Assembly (NCBI GenBank): GCA_001919995.1 | Contig: MNIY01000119.1 | Span: 1 to 14,270 of the forward strand | Reading direction: 5' to 3' | DNA length: 14,270 nucleotides | Source: Ktedonobacter sp. 13_1_20CM_4_53_11 | GTDB taxonomy: Bacteria; Chloroflexota; Ktedonobacteria; Ktedonobacterales; Ktedonobacteraceae | Shown: positions 7,054 to 14,059 of the stretch, one piece after another | Position numbering within the stretch: position 1 is the first letter of the stretch | How the letters are laid out: each line of letters starts with the position of its first letter | Position numbers and translations under genes: made by a program | Notes under the pieces: generated by a model | Seen by the model: only the letters and a program-made list of their open reading frames with translations | What the model was told of the DNA's origin: nothing | Database searches by the model: none

Positions 7054-7923
7054 CTAATAGCCCACTCCCATGCGGGCTTCAAGGTAGCGAGCTAAGATAG
7101 CAAGGGGATAACAGATAGCAAGGAAAATAAGGGCTCCAAAGATGTAGACGAACAGTTGTTTATTTGGTTCTGACGATAGGGGACTGGCAAGTGCTGTGGT
7201 TAATTGTTGCAGTTCGATTACGCCCCCGATGGTAGAGAGCAAGGCACTATCCTGTACCAAGGCGATGAAGTAGTTAGTGAATGGTGGGATAGTGATACGT
7301 ATCGCCTGAGGCAGCACGATTTGGCGAAGCGCCTGCCCAGAGTTCAGGCCCAAGCTCAAGGCGGCCTCGGTCTGACCTCTCGGCACAGATTCTATGCCTG
7401 TACGGGAGACTTCGGTCAAGTAGGCACCATAGTTAAAACTCAGGCCAAGTATGCCATAGAATGCGGCATTAAAGATAAATTCGCTTGGGACGAGGCTGTT
7501 GCTTTGCAGAACAGTCATAAATTGAAAAGCAATATCATGGGGGTTAAAGCCTGCAGCCGTGAGTATAGCGCTTATGCCGAACCCCCATAGAAAAAGCTGT
7601 ACAAGTATAGGTGTGCCACGAATAACTTCAACGTATATCGTGGCGATCCAGCGAAATACAGCAAAGCGCGAGAGGCGGCCCATCGCACCTATAAAACCAA
7701 AGATGGTCGCCAACACCATACTGATCAACGAGATCACAATGGTTGCTCCGGCTCCCTGCAGCAAAATTGGGAAATCAACAACGATGAGATCACGATTTGA
7801 ATAAAGGTAGAGGGCAAAGCCCACTAAGAACGCCACCAGCAACAGATAGAAAATATAGTCCAACAGGACATGCCAACCCTGCGTCTTTGGTTTGGACACT
7901 GCACGATCAAGGGTCTGCTGCAT
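7054..7923 (-). CDS. Polar amino acid ABC transporter permease (HisM/GlnP family), second
   Basis: A 289-residue inner-membrane permease of the PAAT family. It has a hydrophobic N-terminal span (about 20-41), a second at about 51-80, the conserved IRGTPILVQLFLWG segment (101-114), an EAA loop RGQTEAALSLGL (182-193) that docks on the ATPase, PQAIRITIPPFTNYFIAL (205-222), and a last span at 259-278. It is longer than its partner because of the extra N-terminal span and a loop around 117-150. The ATG at 7923 has AAGGAG 5 nt upstream. A GTG two codons earlier sits next to that ribosome site and is not preferred. It begins 24 nt after the first permease, and the pair most likely forms a heterodimeric channel. 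Confidence 0.92.
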   Translation of the reverse strand: MQQTLDRAVSKPKTQGWHVLLDYIFYLLLVAFLVGFALYLYSNRDLIVVDFPILLQGAGATIVISLISMVLATIFGFIGAMGRLSRFAVFRWIATIYVEVIRGTPILVQLFLWGFGISAILTAAGFNPHDIAFQFMTVLQSNSLVPSEFIFNAAFYGILGLSFNYGAYLTEVSRTGIESVPRGQTEAALSLGLNSGQALRQIVLPQAIRITIPPFTNYFIALVQDSALLSTIGGVIELQQLTTALASPLSSEPNKQLFVYIFGALIFLAICYPLAILARYLEARMGVGY

Positions 7924-7947
7924 AACCACTCCTTCAGGTCTCTCTAG

Positions 7948-8652
7948 TTACAGGGCCGCACGCAATTTTTGTTCATACCATCTTGCAACGTACGATGTAG
8001 GCAAGCTCAGTGCCAGGTACAAGGCCATCGCAAGTACAAAAAGAGGAATGGGATTACTCCCATTATGCGAACGCCAGAAATCGAGCCTGGATGTAAGTTC
8101 AGTACCAGCGATAACGCTTACAATAGCGGAGTCTTTGAGCATATAGATGAGATCATTGACGAAGGGAGGTATCATCAGCGGAATAGCCTGAGGCAAGACT
8201 ATACGAAAGAAGTTTTGGCCAGAAGTGAGGCCGAGAGAAAGAGCAGCTTCTGTCTGACCGCGCTCAACGGAGAGAAACCCAGCGCGGAAGACTTCGGCCT
8301 CATAGGCAGCGTAGTTAATAGATAATGAAGCGATACCCGCAACCCAGGCATTGTCATATTGCGCTAGGTTAAGTGATGGATAGTTGAGACCTATATCATA
8401 CAAGATAGCACTCAAACCATAATAGATGAGGAATATTTGAGCGATCATGGGGGTACTACGAATTACCTCAATATAAATACGAGCTGGCGCCCTGAGCCAC
8501 ACAAAATGGGAACTGTTCATGAGCGCGAGAATAAGCCCCAAGATGAGAGCGAGAGTAAATGAGGTGACACAGTAAATGATGGTATTTTTTGTGCCATCCA
8601 AAAAATCTGGTAGGGCTTGCTGGATAAGATTCATACTTTGGGCAAGATCCAT
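7948..8652 (-). CDS. Polar amino acid ABC transporter permease (HisM/GlnP family), first
   Basis: A 234-residue integral membrane protein of typical PAAT length. The N-terminus, PDFLDGTKNTIIYC (14-27), leads into the first span (25-46). IEVIRSTPMIAQIFLIYYG (61-79) is the family's signature second region. YEAEVFRAGFLSVERGQTEAALSLGL (117-142) holds the EAA coupling loop, followed by LPQAIPLMIPPFVND (153-167) and a final span at 203-223. The ATG has AAGGA 7 nt upstream. It follows the binding-protein gene after 126 nt. That gap has no strong terminator, so it should be the same transcript, perhaps with reduced expression after the binding protein. Confidence 0.92.
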   Translation of the reverse strand: MDLAQSMNLIQQALPDFLDGTKNTIIYCVTSFTLALILGLILALMNSSHFVWLRAPARIYIEVIRSTPMIAQIFLIYYGLSAILYDIGLNYPSLNLAQYDNAWVAGIASLSINYAAYEAEVFRAGFLSVERGQTEAALSLGLTSGQNFFRIVLPQAIPLMIPPFVNDLIYMLKDSAIVSVIAGTELTSRLDFWRSHNGSNPIPLFVLAMALYLALSLPTSYVARWYEQKLRAAL

Positions 8653-8778
8653 ATTCCAATCCTTTTTGATTGACGCTGATGTGGGCGGCAGCCATCTTTA
8701 TCATTTTTTGAAGACGGCTCCGCTGAAAATTTAATTCTTACGCGCTAAGATGAATTCCCCGTGTGCAAGGTAGGCTAC

Positions 8779-9708
8779 CTACATAACCCCGATTTGACTT
8801 TGCAGGGGGTTCATGAGTTGCCACTTTGTGAAGATTTTCTTGAGTGTCCCATTCTTTTTGAGAATGTCAAAACACTGATTGATCTCTGGTAGGAGTTTCG
8901 CCGCGTTAGGGTTGCTCTTATTGAAACCAACGAAATAGTCATCGATATAAATCGGGTCGCCAAGGAGCTTTAATTGCGGAATAGGCGTAGCACCTGGACC
9001 AGAACCCAGGATGTAGTAGGCAGCGATTGGTAAGTCCAGGAAGAAAGCGTCGACTTTCCCCTGCACGAGATCGGTGAAGGCGATATTACCCGTGTAGGAC
9101 TTGACGTGAATTTTTTTGTCCGCCAGCATGATAGTTTCGGCCTTGTAGCCAGAACCGGTACCGACAGTGTAACCTTCCAGGTCCGCTACGGTTTTTGGGA
9201 CGACATTGGCGAAGCGAGTATCATTCTTGCGCACGATAACCTGTTGGCCATAGCGATAGTAGGGTTCGGAGAACAATTCGGTTTTTTCGCGGTCAGGAGT
9301 TTTTTCCCAGCCGTTCATGACCATGTCTACCTGGTTGCCCAGCAGAGCCTGTTCCAGGTTCGAATAGCAGACTTCGACCTGAGTTTGCTGGATACCTCCC
9401 ATCAATTGAGCCATAGCAGCTGCGATCTCGACCTCAAAGCCAATCAAATTGTTAGGGTTGGAAGGATCTTTAAATACATAAGGGGCTCCCGAGACGTAGT
9501 CAGCGCCCCATTGCAGGTTACCGGGTTGCTTCAGACCAGCACTTGCAACTTTTGTAGCACCAACTGTTGGAGAAGCTGAGCCAGTGGTGGTAGAAACGTT
9601 CCCTCCACAAGCTGCCAGGATCGATTCCAATGTTCCACCAGCGAGAATAAGGCCGCCAGCCTGGCCAGCGCGCTTCAGAAATGTTCGCCTGTCTAACCCA
9701 AGGTCCAT
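8779..9708 (-). CDS. Amino acid ABC transporter substrate-binding lipoprotein with Tat-type signal
   Basis: A 309-residue periplasmic-type binding protein of the SBP_bac_3 (PBPb) family. The signal region has the twin-arginine pattern DRRTFLKRAG (6-15), a hydrophobic stretch, and a lipobox LAAC with Cys34. A Gly/Ser/Thr-rich linker follows to about residue 58. It is therefore probably folded before export by Tat and lipid-anchored outside the membrane. The domain begins near LQWGADYVSGAPYVF (65-79). GFEVEIAAAMAQLMG (90-104) and the closing GTLKKIFTKW (287-296) are family hallmarks. Ligand class is polar amino acids by family and by the PAAT permeases; the individual ligand cannot be read from sequence. 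ATG 9708 has AAAGG about 10 nt upstream. It lies 59 nt after the ATPase stop. Confidence 0.92.
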   Translation of the reverse strand: MDLGLDRRTFLKRAGQAGGLILAGGTLESILAACGGNVSTTTGSASPTVGATKVASAGLKQPGNLQWGADYVSGAPYVFKDPSNPNNLIGFEVEIAAAMAQLMGGIQQTQVEVCYSNLEQALLGNQVDMVMNGWEKTPDREKTELFSEPYYRYGQQVIVRKNDTRFANVVPKTVADLEGYTVGTGSGYKAETIMLADKKIHVKSYTGNIAFTDLVQGKVDAFFLDLPIAAYYILGSGPGATPIPQLKLLGDPIYIDDYFVGFNKSNPNAAKLLPEINQCFDILKKNGTLKKIFTKWQLMNPLQSQIGVM

Positions 9709-9767
9709 TATACATTTGCCTTTCTCAAAGTCTTCCTGGAAGCGATAAACGAGAAATATGAATGAAG

Positions 9768-10601
9768 CTAGGGTAAAACGGAGAGCACACGCTCCAGGAA
9801 CATGCGCGTGCGCTTCTCCCTGGGATTTTTGAATATTTCTTCTGGATCACCTTGCTCGATAAACGAGCCGTCAGACATGAAAATAACTCTGTCAGACACA
9901 TCACGAGCAAATTGCATTTCATGTGTTACGACTACCATTGTGCTGCCCTCGTAAGCAAGATCTTTCATAACTTTGAGGACTTCACCTACCAGTTCAGGAT
10001 CAAGTGCCGAGGTTGGCTCGTCGAAGAGGAGCGCTCGTGGTTGCATAGCCAGAGCACGCGCTATAGCGACACGCTGTTTCTGGCCACCTGAGAGACGATT
10101 GGGATAGGCATCACGTTTTTCTGAAAGGCCGACTTTAGCTAGTAGCTTCTCACCAAGAGCAATAGCCTGGTCTTTTGGCATTTTACGAACAAGGCGGGGG
10201 GCTTCAATGATGTTCTCGATGACGGTCATATGGGGAAAGAGATTAAAATTCTGGAAGACCATGCCAAGCTCACTACGAATGGGGCTAAGTTGTTTGATAG
10301 ATAAATTGGGATTGAGCTTTTCGCCGTGGATATATATTTCTCCGCTTGTTGCTTTCTCCAAGGCGTTTAGACAGCGAATAAGGGTACTTTTTCCTGAACC
10401 ACTAGGGCCTATTACTGCTACGACTTCCCTTTTACGCACTTCAAAATCAATATCTTTGAGGACATGTTTATCGCCAAAATACTTGTTTAGCTTGACAGTT
10501 CGGATGATTATTTCATCCTCTACACCATTAGAGACCTGCGTGAGATTGCTCGTACTGGTTGTGGTAAGTGTGTCATTCATCTCCAATGCATGGGAGTCCA
10601 T
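9768..10601 (-). CDS. Polar amino acid ABC transporter ATP-binding protein (GlnQ/HisP type)
   Basis: A 277-residue ABC ATPase with every motif intact: Walker [10 protein letters not shown] (65-73), Q-loop Gln117 in [14 protein letters not shown], signature LSGGQKQR (170-177), Walker [13 protein letters not shown] (191-202) and switch His227 in VVTHEM. The [12 protein letters not shown] segment and length are typical of the GlnQ/HisP import group. About 30 Ser/Thr-rich residues precede the usual start of the domain at [13 protein letters not shown], an unusual extension. ATG 10601 is kept because AAAGGAG lies 6 nt upstream, whereas the next ATG (10580) has a ribosome site too close. It is the first gene of the importer operon, about 75 nt downstream of the predicted transcription start. 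Confidence 0.93.
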   Translation of the reverse strand: MDSHALEMNDTLTTTSTSNLTQVSNGVEDEIIIRTVKLNKYFGDKHVLKDIDFEVRKREVVAVIGPSGSGKSTLIRCLNALEKATSGEIYIHGEKLNPNLSIKQLSPIRSELGMVFQNFNLFPHMTVIENIIEAPRLVRKMPKDQAIALGEKLLAKVGLSEKRDAYPNRLSGGQKQRVAIARALAMQPRALLFDEPTSALDPELVGEVLKVMKDLAYEGSTMVVVTHEMQFARDVSDRVIFMSDGSFIEQGDPEEIFKNPREKRTRMFLERVLSVLP

Positions 10602-10682
10602 GAGAGTCTCCTTTCATAAACTGCATCAAATAAACTGGCACGTGAAGTCGCTTTAAGCATGCAGCTTTGAATGTTGCAACCA

Positions 10683-10711
10683 AGTATAGCCAGCGGAGAA
10701 TTGCCTGTCAA
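10683..10711 (-). promoter_or_regulatory. Near-consensus sigma70 promoter of the ABC importer operon
   Basis: The minus strand carries a perfect -35 TTGACA (10711-10706), a 17-nt spacer, and -10 TATACT (10688-10683). Transcription would start near 10676. Confidence 0.75.
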
Positions 10712-10713
10712 GC

Positions 10714-10748
10714 ATTTGCATTCCCTGAGGTCATGAGGTCATGCAAAT
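10714..10748. promoter_or_regulatory. Composite operator: tandem TGAGGTCA inside an ATTTGCAT/ATGCAAAT dyad
   Basis: TGAGGTCA is repeated directly and perfectly at 10726-10733 and 10734-10741. It lies within perfect 8-bp inverted arms ATTTGCAT (10714-10721) and ATGCAAAT (10741-10748). The cluster abuts the importer -35 on its upstream side, centred about 55 nt before the predicted start, a usual position for an activator. No regulator gene lies in the window. Confidence 0.5.
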
Positions 10749-10923
10749 TTGTTGTGTATTACTTTATACTACGTTTTTTGAGGCTGATTTCTCTCCATTC
10801 TTTATTATACCCAAGAAGTACTATTGATTCAGAAAACTCACCTTTTTGGCTTTTGCTTCCGGATATTTGTTGGTTGCGGCCTCGTGAAGAGTCGCTTGCC
10901 AGGATCAGAATTGAGGTTAACAA
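10749..10923. other. Gene-free spacer between divergent promoters
   Basis: An AT-rich stretch between the importer operator and the moaD-like promoter. I see no ORF with a ribosome site, no terminator, and no further convincing repeat. Confidence 0.4.
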
Positions 10924-10952
10924 TTGACAAATGGGGATGGTTGGGCTATACT
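10924..10952 (+). promoter_or_regulatory. Near-consensus sigma70 promoter of the moaD-like/propeller operon
   Basis: Perfect -35 TTGACA (10924-10929), a 17-nt spacer, and -10 TATACT (10947-10952). Predicted start is near 10959, giving a leader of about 90 nt. Both hexamers and the spacer length are identical to those of the divergent importer promoter. Confidence 0.75.
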
Positions 10953-11049
10953 CGTTATGGTTAAATGAACAAACGTTCTCTCTTCCCTACAGCAAAATGT
11001 ACGATACTAATCTGTTTGTCTGTTCTCACTACTTTTTGCAACCGAGGCC

Positions 11050-11349
11050 ATGATGGATTTACCTGATATTGTACCCACTGTGACCGTTTCCTTCCCTGAT
11101 GCCCTCCGGGCAAGAATTGGCAATCGTCGTTTTGTGACTGCAACTGGTCGCACAGTGCGTGAGATCATCGATGCGCTTGACGGCGACTTCCCTGGCTTGC
11201 GGTTCAACCTGTGCTACGAAACAGGCGAGTTACGCCCTTACGTGAACATTTTCCTGGAGCGGGAGAACATCCGGTATTTGCAGGGCCTCGATACGCCGAT
11301 ATCAGCAGGAGTAACACTCCATGTCCTGCAGTCTGTCGCAGGGGGCTGA
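11050..11349 (+). CDS. MoaD/ThiS-like ubiquitin-fold protein with C-terminal Gly-Gly
   Basis: A 99-residue beta-grasp protein. It has a first strand at VTVSFPDALR (11-20), a helix with TVREIIDALDGDFPGL (35-50), the family-typical VNIFLERENIRYLQGLDTPI (65-84), and ends exactly at SVAGG. A free Gly-Gly terminus is what ThiF/MoeB/E1-like enzymes adenylate. It can then carry sulfur as a thiocarboxylate, as in MoaD, ThiS and CysO, or be joined to lysines, as in SAMP and TtuB. No E1-like, MoaE or thiazole gene is in the window. ATG 11050 is immediately followed by ATG 11053. GAGG at 11044-11047 is 5 nt from the latter, so the second may be used. The propeller gene begins 43 nt after its stop, suggesting the two work together; the function is unknown. 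Confidence 0.85.
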   Translation: MMDLPDIVPTVTVSFPDALRARIGNRRFVTATGRTVREIIDALDGDFPGLRFNLCYETGELRPYVNIFLERENIRYLQGLDTPISAGVTLHVLQSVAGG

Positions 11350-11392
11350 CCCACAGGATTGATAGTTCTATCAAGACAGGAGAGAATTAGTT

Positions 11393-12499
11393 ATGAATCA
11401 GCAGAGACCATACGCAAGTGGCACAATGGTAGTGATGGTTGGAACCAAACGCGGATTGTTCATTTTATCGTCACGCGATCGAGAGAGATGGGAAATCTCG
11501 ACTCCGACCTTGAAGGGGCATCGTATTTTCTATGCCACCCTTGATCAACGTTCCGGCTGCCGGCTATTCGCAGCCGACAATAACGACTTCTTTGGATCTT
11601 TTGTGCGCTACAGCGACGACTTCGGGCAAACCTGGCAAGAACCAGAAAAAGGTATTCAGTTCGCGGAGGGAAGCGGTTACAAGCTGCAAAATATCTGGGT
11701 GATTGAACCTGGTCGAGTTGACGAGCCGGGAACGATTTATGCAGGTATTGATCCAGCGAGCCTATGGGTTAGTACGAATGGCGGCAAGACCTGGGAGATC
11801 AACAGCGGCCTTGCTAATCATCCAACGAGAGAGCGCTGGGAGCCGGGAGCTGGAGGGCTATGCCTGCACACGATTATTCCCGATCCTACGAATGCTTCCA
11901 GGATGTGGGTAGGCATCTCAGCGGTGGGGTGCATGCGCACGGATGATGGGGGGCGCAGCTGGGCCTTTGCCAATAAGAACACACGCGCAGGCTTTTTGCC
12001 GGCAATGTACCCGGAGTTTGGCCAGTGTATCCACCGGCTGGTCCAGCATCCCAAAGAGCCAGAGGTGTTGTATCAACAGAACCACTGTGGAGTCTACAAG
12101 AGCACAAACGCGGGCGAGGATTGGATCGATATCCAGCACAGTCTCCCTTCTGAGTTCGGCTTCCCGATAGCACTGGATGTTCACCATCCCGATACGGTAT
12201 ACGTGGTGGTAGAGGACCCAGAGGCACGGCAGAATGTTGGGAAACAGTTTTCTGTGTATCGAACGCAGGATGGAGGGGAGAGTTGGGAACCGCTCACGAA
12301 TGGGTTGCCGCAGGGGAACGGGGTGACGCTGGGCGTTTTGCGACACGCGATGTGTACAGATACTATTGATCCATGCGGGATATATGTTGGGACGAATACA
12401 GGCCAACTCTTTGCTAGCAGAGACAGGGGTGATAGCTGGCAGCTGATTGCTGATTTCTTGCCATCTATCTATTCGGTGACGGCAACCGTGCTCGACTAG
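11393..12499 (+). CDS. Seven-bladed Asp-box (BNR/YVTN-like) beta-propeller protein
   Basis: A 368-residue protein built from seven Asp-box repeats of the type S/T-x-D-x-G-x-T/S-W at residues 26-33 (degenerate), 74-81, 127-134, 183-190, 237-244, 291-298 and 342-349. Spacing is 48-56 residues, which predicts a complete seven-bladed propeller. Such proteins are often auto-labelled exo-alpha-sialidase or glycosyl hydrolase. However, there is no signal peptide and no Arg-Ile-Pro motif before the first Asp box, so sialidase activity is unsupported. It is probably a cytoplasmic binding scaffold; Ycf48-type assembly factors show the same fold serving as a chaperone. The ATG has AGGAGAG (11378-11384) 8 nt upstream. 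It shares an operon with the MoaD-like gene, and the partner relation is inferred from that. Confidence 0.85.
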   Translation: MNQQRPYASGTMVVMVGTKRGLFILSSRDRERWEISTPTLKGHRIFYATLDQRSGCRLFAADNNDFFGSFVRYSDDFGQTWQEPEKGIQFAEGSGYKLQNIWVIEPGRVDEPGTIYAGIDPASLWVSTNGGKTWEINSGLANHPTRERWEPGAGGLCLHTIIPDPTNASRMWVGISAVGCMRTDDGGRSWAFANKNTRAGFLPAMYPEFGQCIHRLVQHPKEPEVLYQQNHCGVYKSTNAGEDWIDIQHSLPSEFGFPIALDVHHPDTVYVVVEDPEARQNVGKQFSVYRTQDGGESWEPLTNGLPQGNGVTLGVLRHAMCTDTIDPCGIYVGTNTGQLFASRDRGDSWQLIADFLPSIYSVTATVLD

Positions 12500-12507
12500 T
12501 GGACTGT

Positions 12508-12553
12508 CAATCATCATTTGATGGTTGGGGATTTGGCGGGGCTTGCCCCGCCA
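12508..12553 (+). terminator. Tandem hairpins after the propeller gene; possible terminator or dispersed palindrome
   Basis: The first hairpin is 12508-12527, CAATCATC paired with GATGGTTG with one G-T. The second is a perfect 8-bp stem, TGGCGGGG/CCCCGCCA, with loop CTTG (12534-12553). The first begins 9 nt after the stop codon. No T-run follows (ACTACCTTTC), so intrinsic termination is doubtful. The GC palindrome may instead be a copy of a dispersed intergenic repeat. Confidence 0.4.
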
Positions 12554-13032
12554 CTACCTTTCAGTCATCGAAACGAGATTGATGGAGCACTAGTTTTATT
12601 CTAATGAGGTTTGTCGCATTTGTTTCACTTGTTTCACTTGTTTCACTTGTTTCATTTGTTTCACTTGTATCTCTGTGTTGGCTCGTGCGACAAATCGGGA
12701 GATTTTCCAGGGGCGCCTCCTATTCCCGAAATGGTCTCTTGATTCTGCACTATGTTCTTTTTATTCTCATGGGCTTCAAGAAAAGAGGAATAGAGAGGGG
12801 GCTTTTCGCTTCCATTCCGGTGGTAATTTTGGTTGAATTCATCTTTTCTGCTCCTTTTTTGAATGCTACTCTCACGGTTCGCTCATGTTCTCGGTAGTTC
12901 GTAAGAGTTGCTCTGCCTTGAGAGGGTGTTACGAGTGGAAATGGGAACGAGTGCTCTCCTGACATCTTTTTCCGCGTGATCAATGGGCATACGTTGTCTA
13001 AGCTATGAATATTGGTTAAGTGTAACGCTTTA
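12554..13032. other. Gene-free convergent region
   Basis: About 480 nt between the convergent propeller and MDR genes. Apart from the 9-bp tandem repeat at 12622-12666, I see no feature. A 97-codon plus-strand frame (12604-12897) runs through the repeat and has no ribosome site or known family. A 123-codon minus-strand frame overlaps the end of the MDR gene and is also discounted. No terminator for the MDR gene is visible. Confidence 0.45.
12622..12666. repeat. Tandem repeat, five copies of the 9-mer GTTTCACTT
   Basis: The units start at 12622, 12631, 12640, 12649 and 12658. Four are identical and the fourth reads GTTTCATTT. A degenerate unit GTCGCATTT precedes the array. It is a short minisatellite in non-coding sequence. 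Confidence 0.9.
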
Positions 13033-14019
13033 TCAGGTGAGGTTGTTCTGATCCACAGTGATGACCACTTTTCCTTTGGCGTGTCCTTCTTCAACATACC
13101 GGATAGCCTCAGGAACCTCACGTAACGGGTAACGTCTCTCTATAACGGGTACGACTTTGCCGGCTTCAAGAAGCTCTTTCACAAACACCAGATCTTTCTG
13201 GTTTGGTTTCGCCAGCAAGTTTCCCATTTTCTGACTGCCGTTCTTTGATAGCCAGGGTCCGAGCAGCATGGCTTGGAACATTTGCGCCATGGAACCTCCG
13301 GTCATGACATACATGCCCTCTTGACTTAAGGCGCGCTGATACGCTGAAATCGGATGATATCCGTTCACGGCCAGAATCAGGTCATAACGCTGCCCATTTT
13401 TGGTGAAATCTTCTTGCATGTAATCAATGACGTAGTCTGCCCCAATCGAGCGCACCATGTCCACATTCCTCGTGCTGCATACGCCGGTGACTTCAGCTCC
13501 AAATGCTTTGGCAATCTGCACCGCAAACGTACCCACACCGCCAGATGCACCATTGATCAGCACCTTCTGTCCTGGCTGAATGTGTCCTTGGTCGCGCAGA
13601 CCTTGCAGGGCGGTGACTGCCGACACAGGGACGGTCGCGGCTTCCTCGAACGTCAACCTGGTGGGTTTCAGCGCGACTGCCTTTTCAGGAACAGAAACAT
13701 ACTCGGCAAAAGCGCCAAAGCCACACGCGGATACGTCCCCGAATACCTCATCCCCGGGCTGAAACTGCGTGACGTTGCGGCCCACCGTTTCAACCCGCCC
13801 CGCGAAGGCCGCGCCGAGGATCTGGTGTTTTGGTTTGAGAAGCCCAGACGTGAAGCGCATCAGGAATGGTTGAGCGCGCAGAAGATGCCAGTCACCCGCA
13901 GCGGCGGATGCCGCAAGAACTTTTACCAGGACTTCATGGTCCGAGGGTGCAGGTTTTTCTACCTCTTTGAGTTGAAGAACATCCGGTGATCCGTAGTGTG
14001 TGTTTACAATGGCTTTCAT
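13033..14019 (-). CDS. Zinc-free NADPH:quinone oxidoreductase-like MDR alcohol dehydrogenase
   Basis: A 328-residue member of the medium-chain dehydrogenase/reductase superfamily. It has an N-terminal GroES-like domain (about 1-115) with LGAAFAGRVETVGRNV (68-83) and FQPGDEVFGD (86-95). The Rossmann domain has NGASGGVGTFAVQIAK (156-171), typical of NADPH-using quinone oxidoreductases. Catalytic zinc ligands and the structural four-cysteine lobe are absent, so it belongs with QOR/RTN4IP1-like reductases rather than zinc alcohol dehydrogenases. The likely reaction is NADPH-dependent reduction of a quinone or enone; the substrate is unknown. The ATG has GGAGG 7 nt upstream. It lies 40 nt after the stop of the partial gene at the window edge, so both may share a transcript. 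Confidence 0.9.
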   Translation of the reverse strand: MKAIVNTHYGSPDVLQLKEVEKPAPSDHEVLVKVLAASAAAGDWHLLRAQPFLMRFTSGLLKPKHQILGAAFAGRVETVGRNVTQFQPGDEVFGDVSACGFGAFAEYVSVPEKAVALKPTRLTFEEAATVPVSAVTALQGLRDQGHIQPGQKVLINGASGGVGTFAVQIAKAFGAEVTGVCSTRNVDMVRSIGADYVIDYMQEDFTKNGQRYDLILAVNGYHPISAYQRALSQEGMYVMTGGSMAQMFQAMLLGPWLSKNGSQKMGNLLAKPNQKDLVFVKELLEAGKVVPVIERRYPLREVPEAIRYVEEGHAKGKVVITVDQNNLT

Positions 14020-14059
14020 GAGTATTCCTCCAAGTTGCTTCGGTCATTTTCAATGCGGT

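Noticed and set aside
9106..9579. 157-codon plus-strand frame
   Set aside because: It is entirely antisense to the substrate-binding protein, whose domain features are clear.
7054..10601. Polyamine (PotABCD-type) importer, suggested by the patA neighbour
   Set aside because: Permease signatures (IRGTP/IRSTP, RGQTEAALSLGL) and the SBP_bac_3-type binding protein are those of amino acid importers.
11393..12499. Sialidase function for the propeller
   Set aside because: Asp boxes alone do not show it. The Arg-Ile-Pro motif and secretion signal are missing.
12622..12666. CRISPR array
   Set aside because: The 9-bp units are head to tail without spacers.
12604..12897. 97-codon plus-strand frame beginning MRFVAFVSLVSL
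   Set aside because: The hydrophobic start is simply the translation of the 9-bp tandem repeat. It has no ribosome site and the rest resembles no family.
12750..13121. 123-codon minus-strand frame
   Set aside because: It overlaps the end of the well-supported MDR gene on the same strand in another frame, with no family resemblance.
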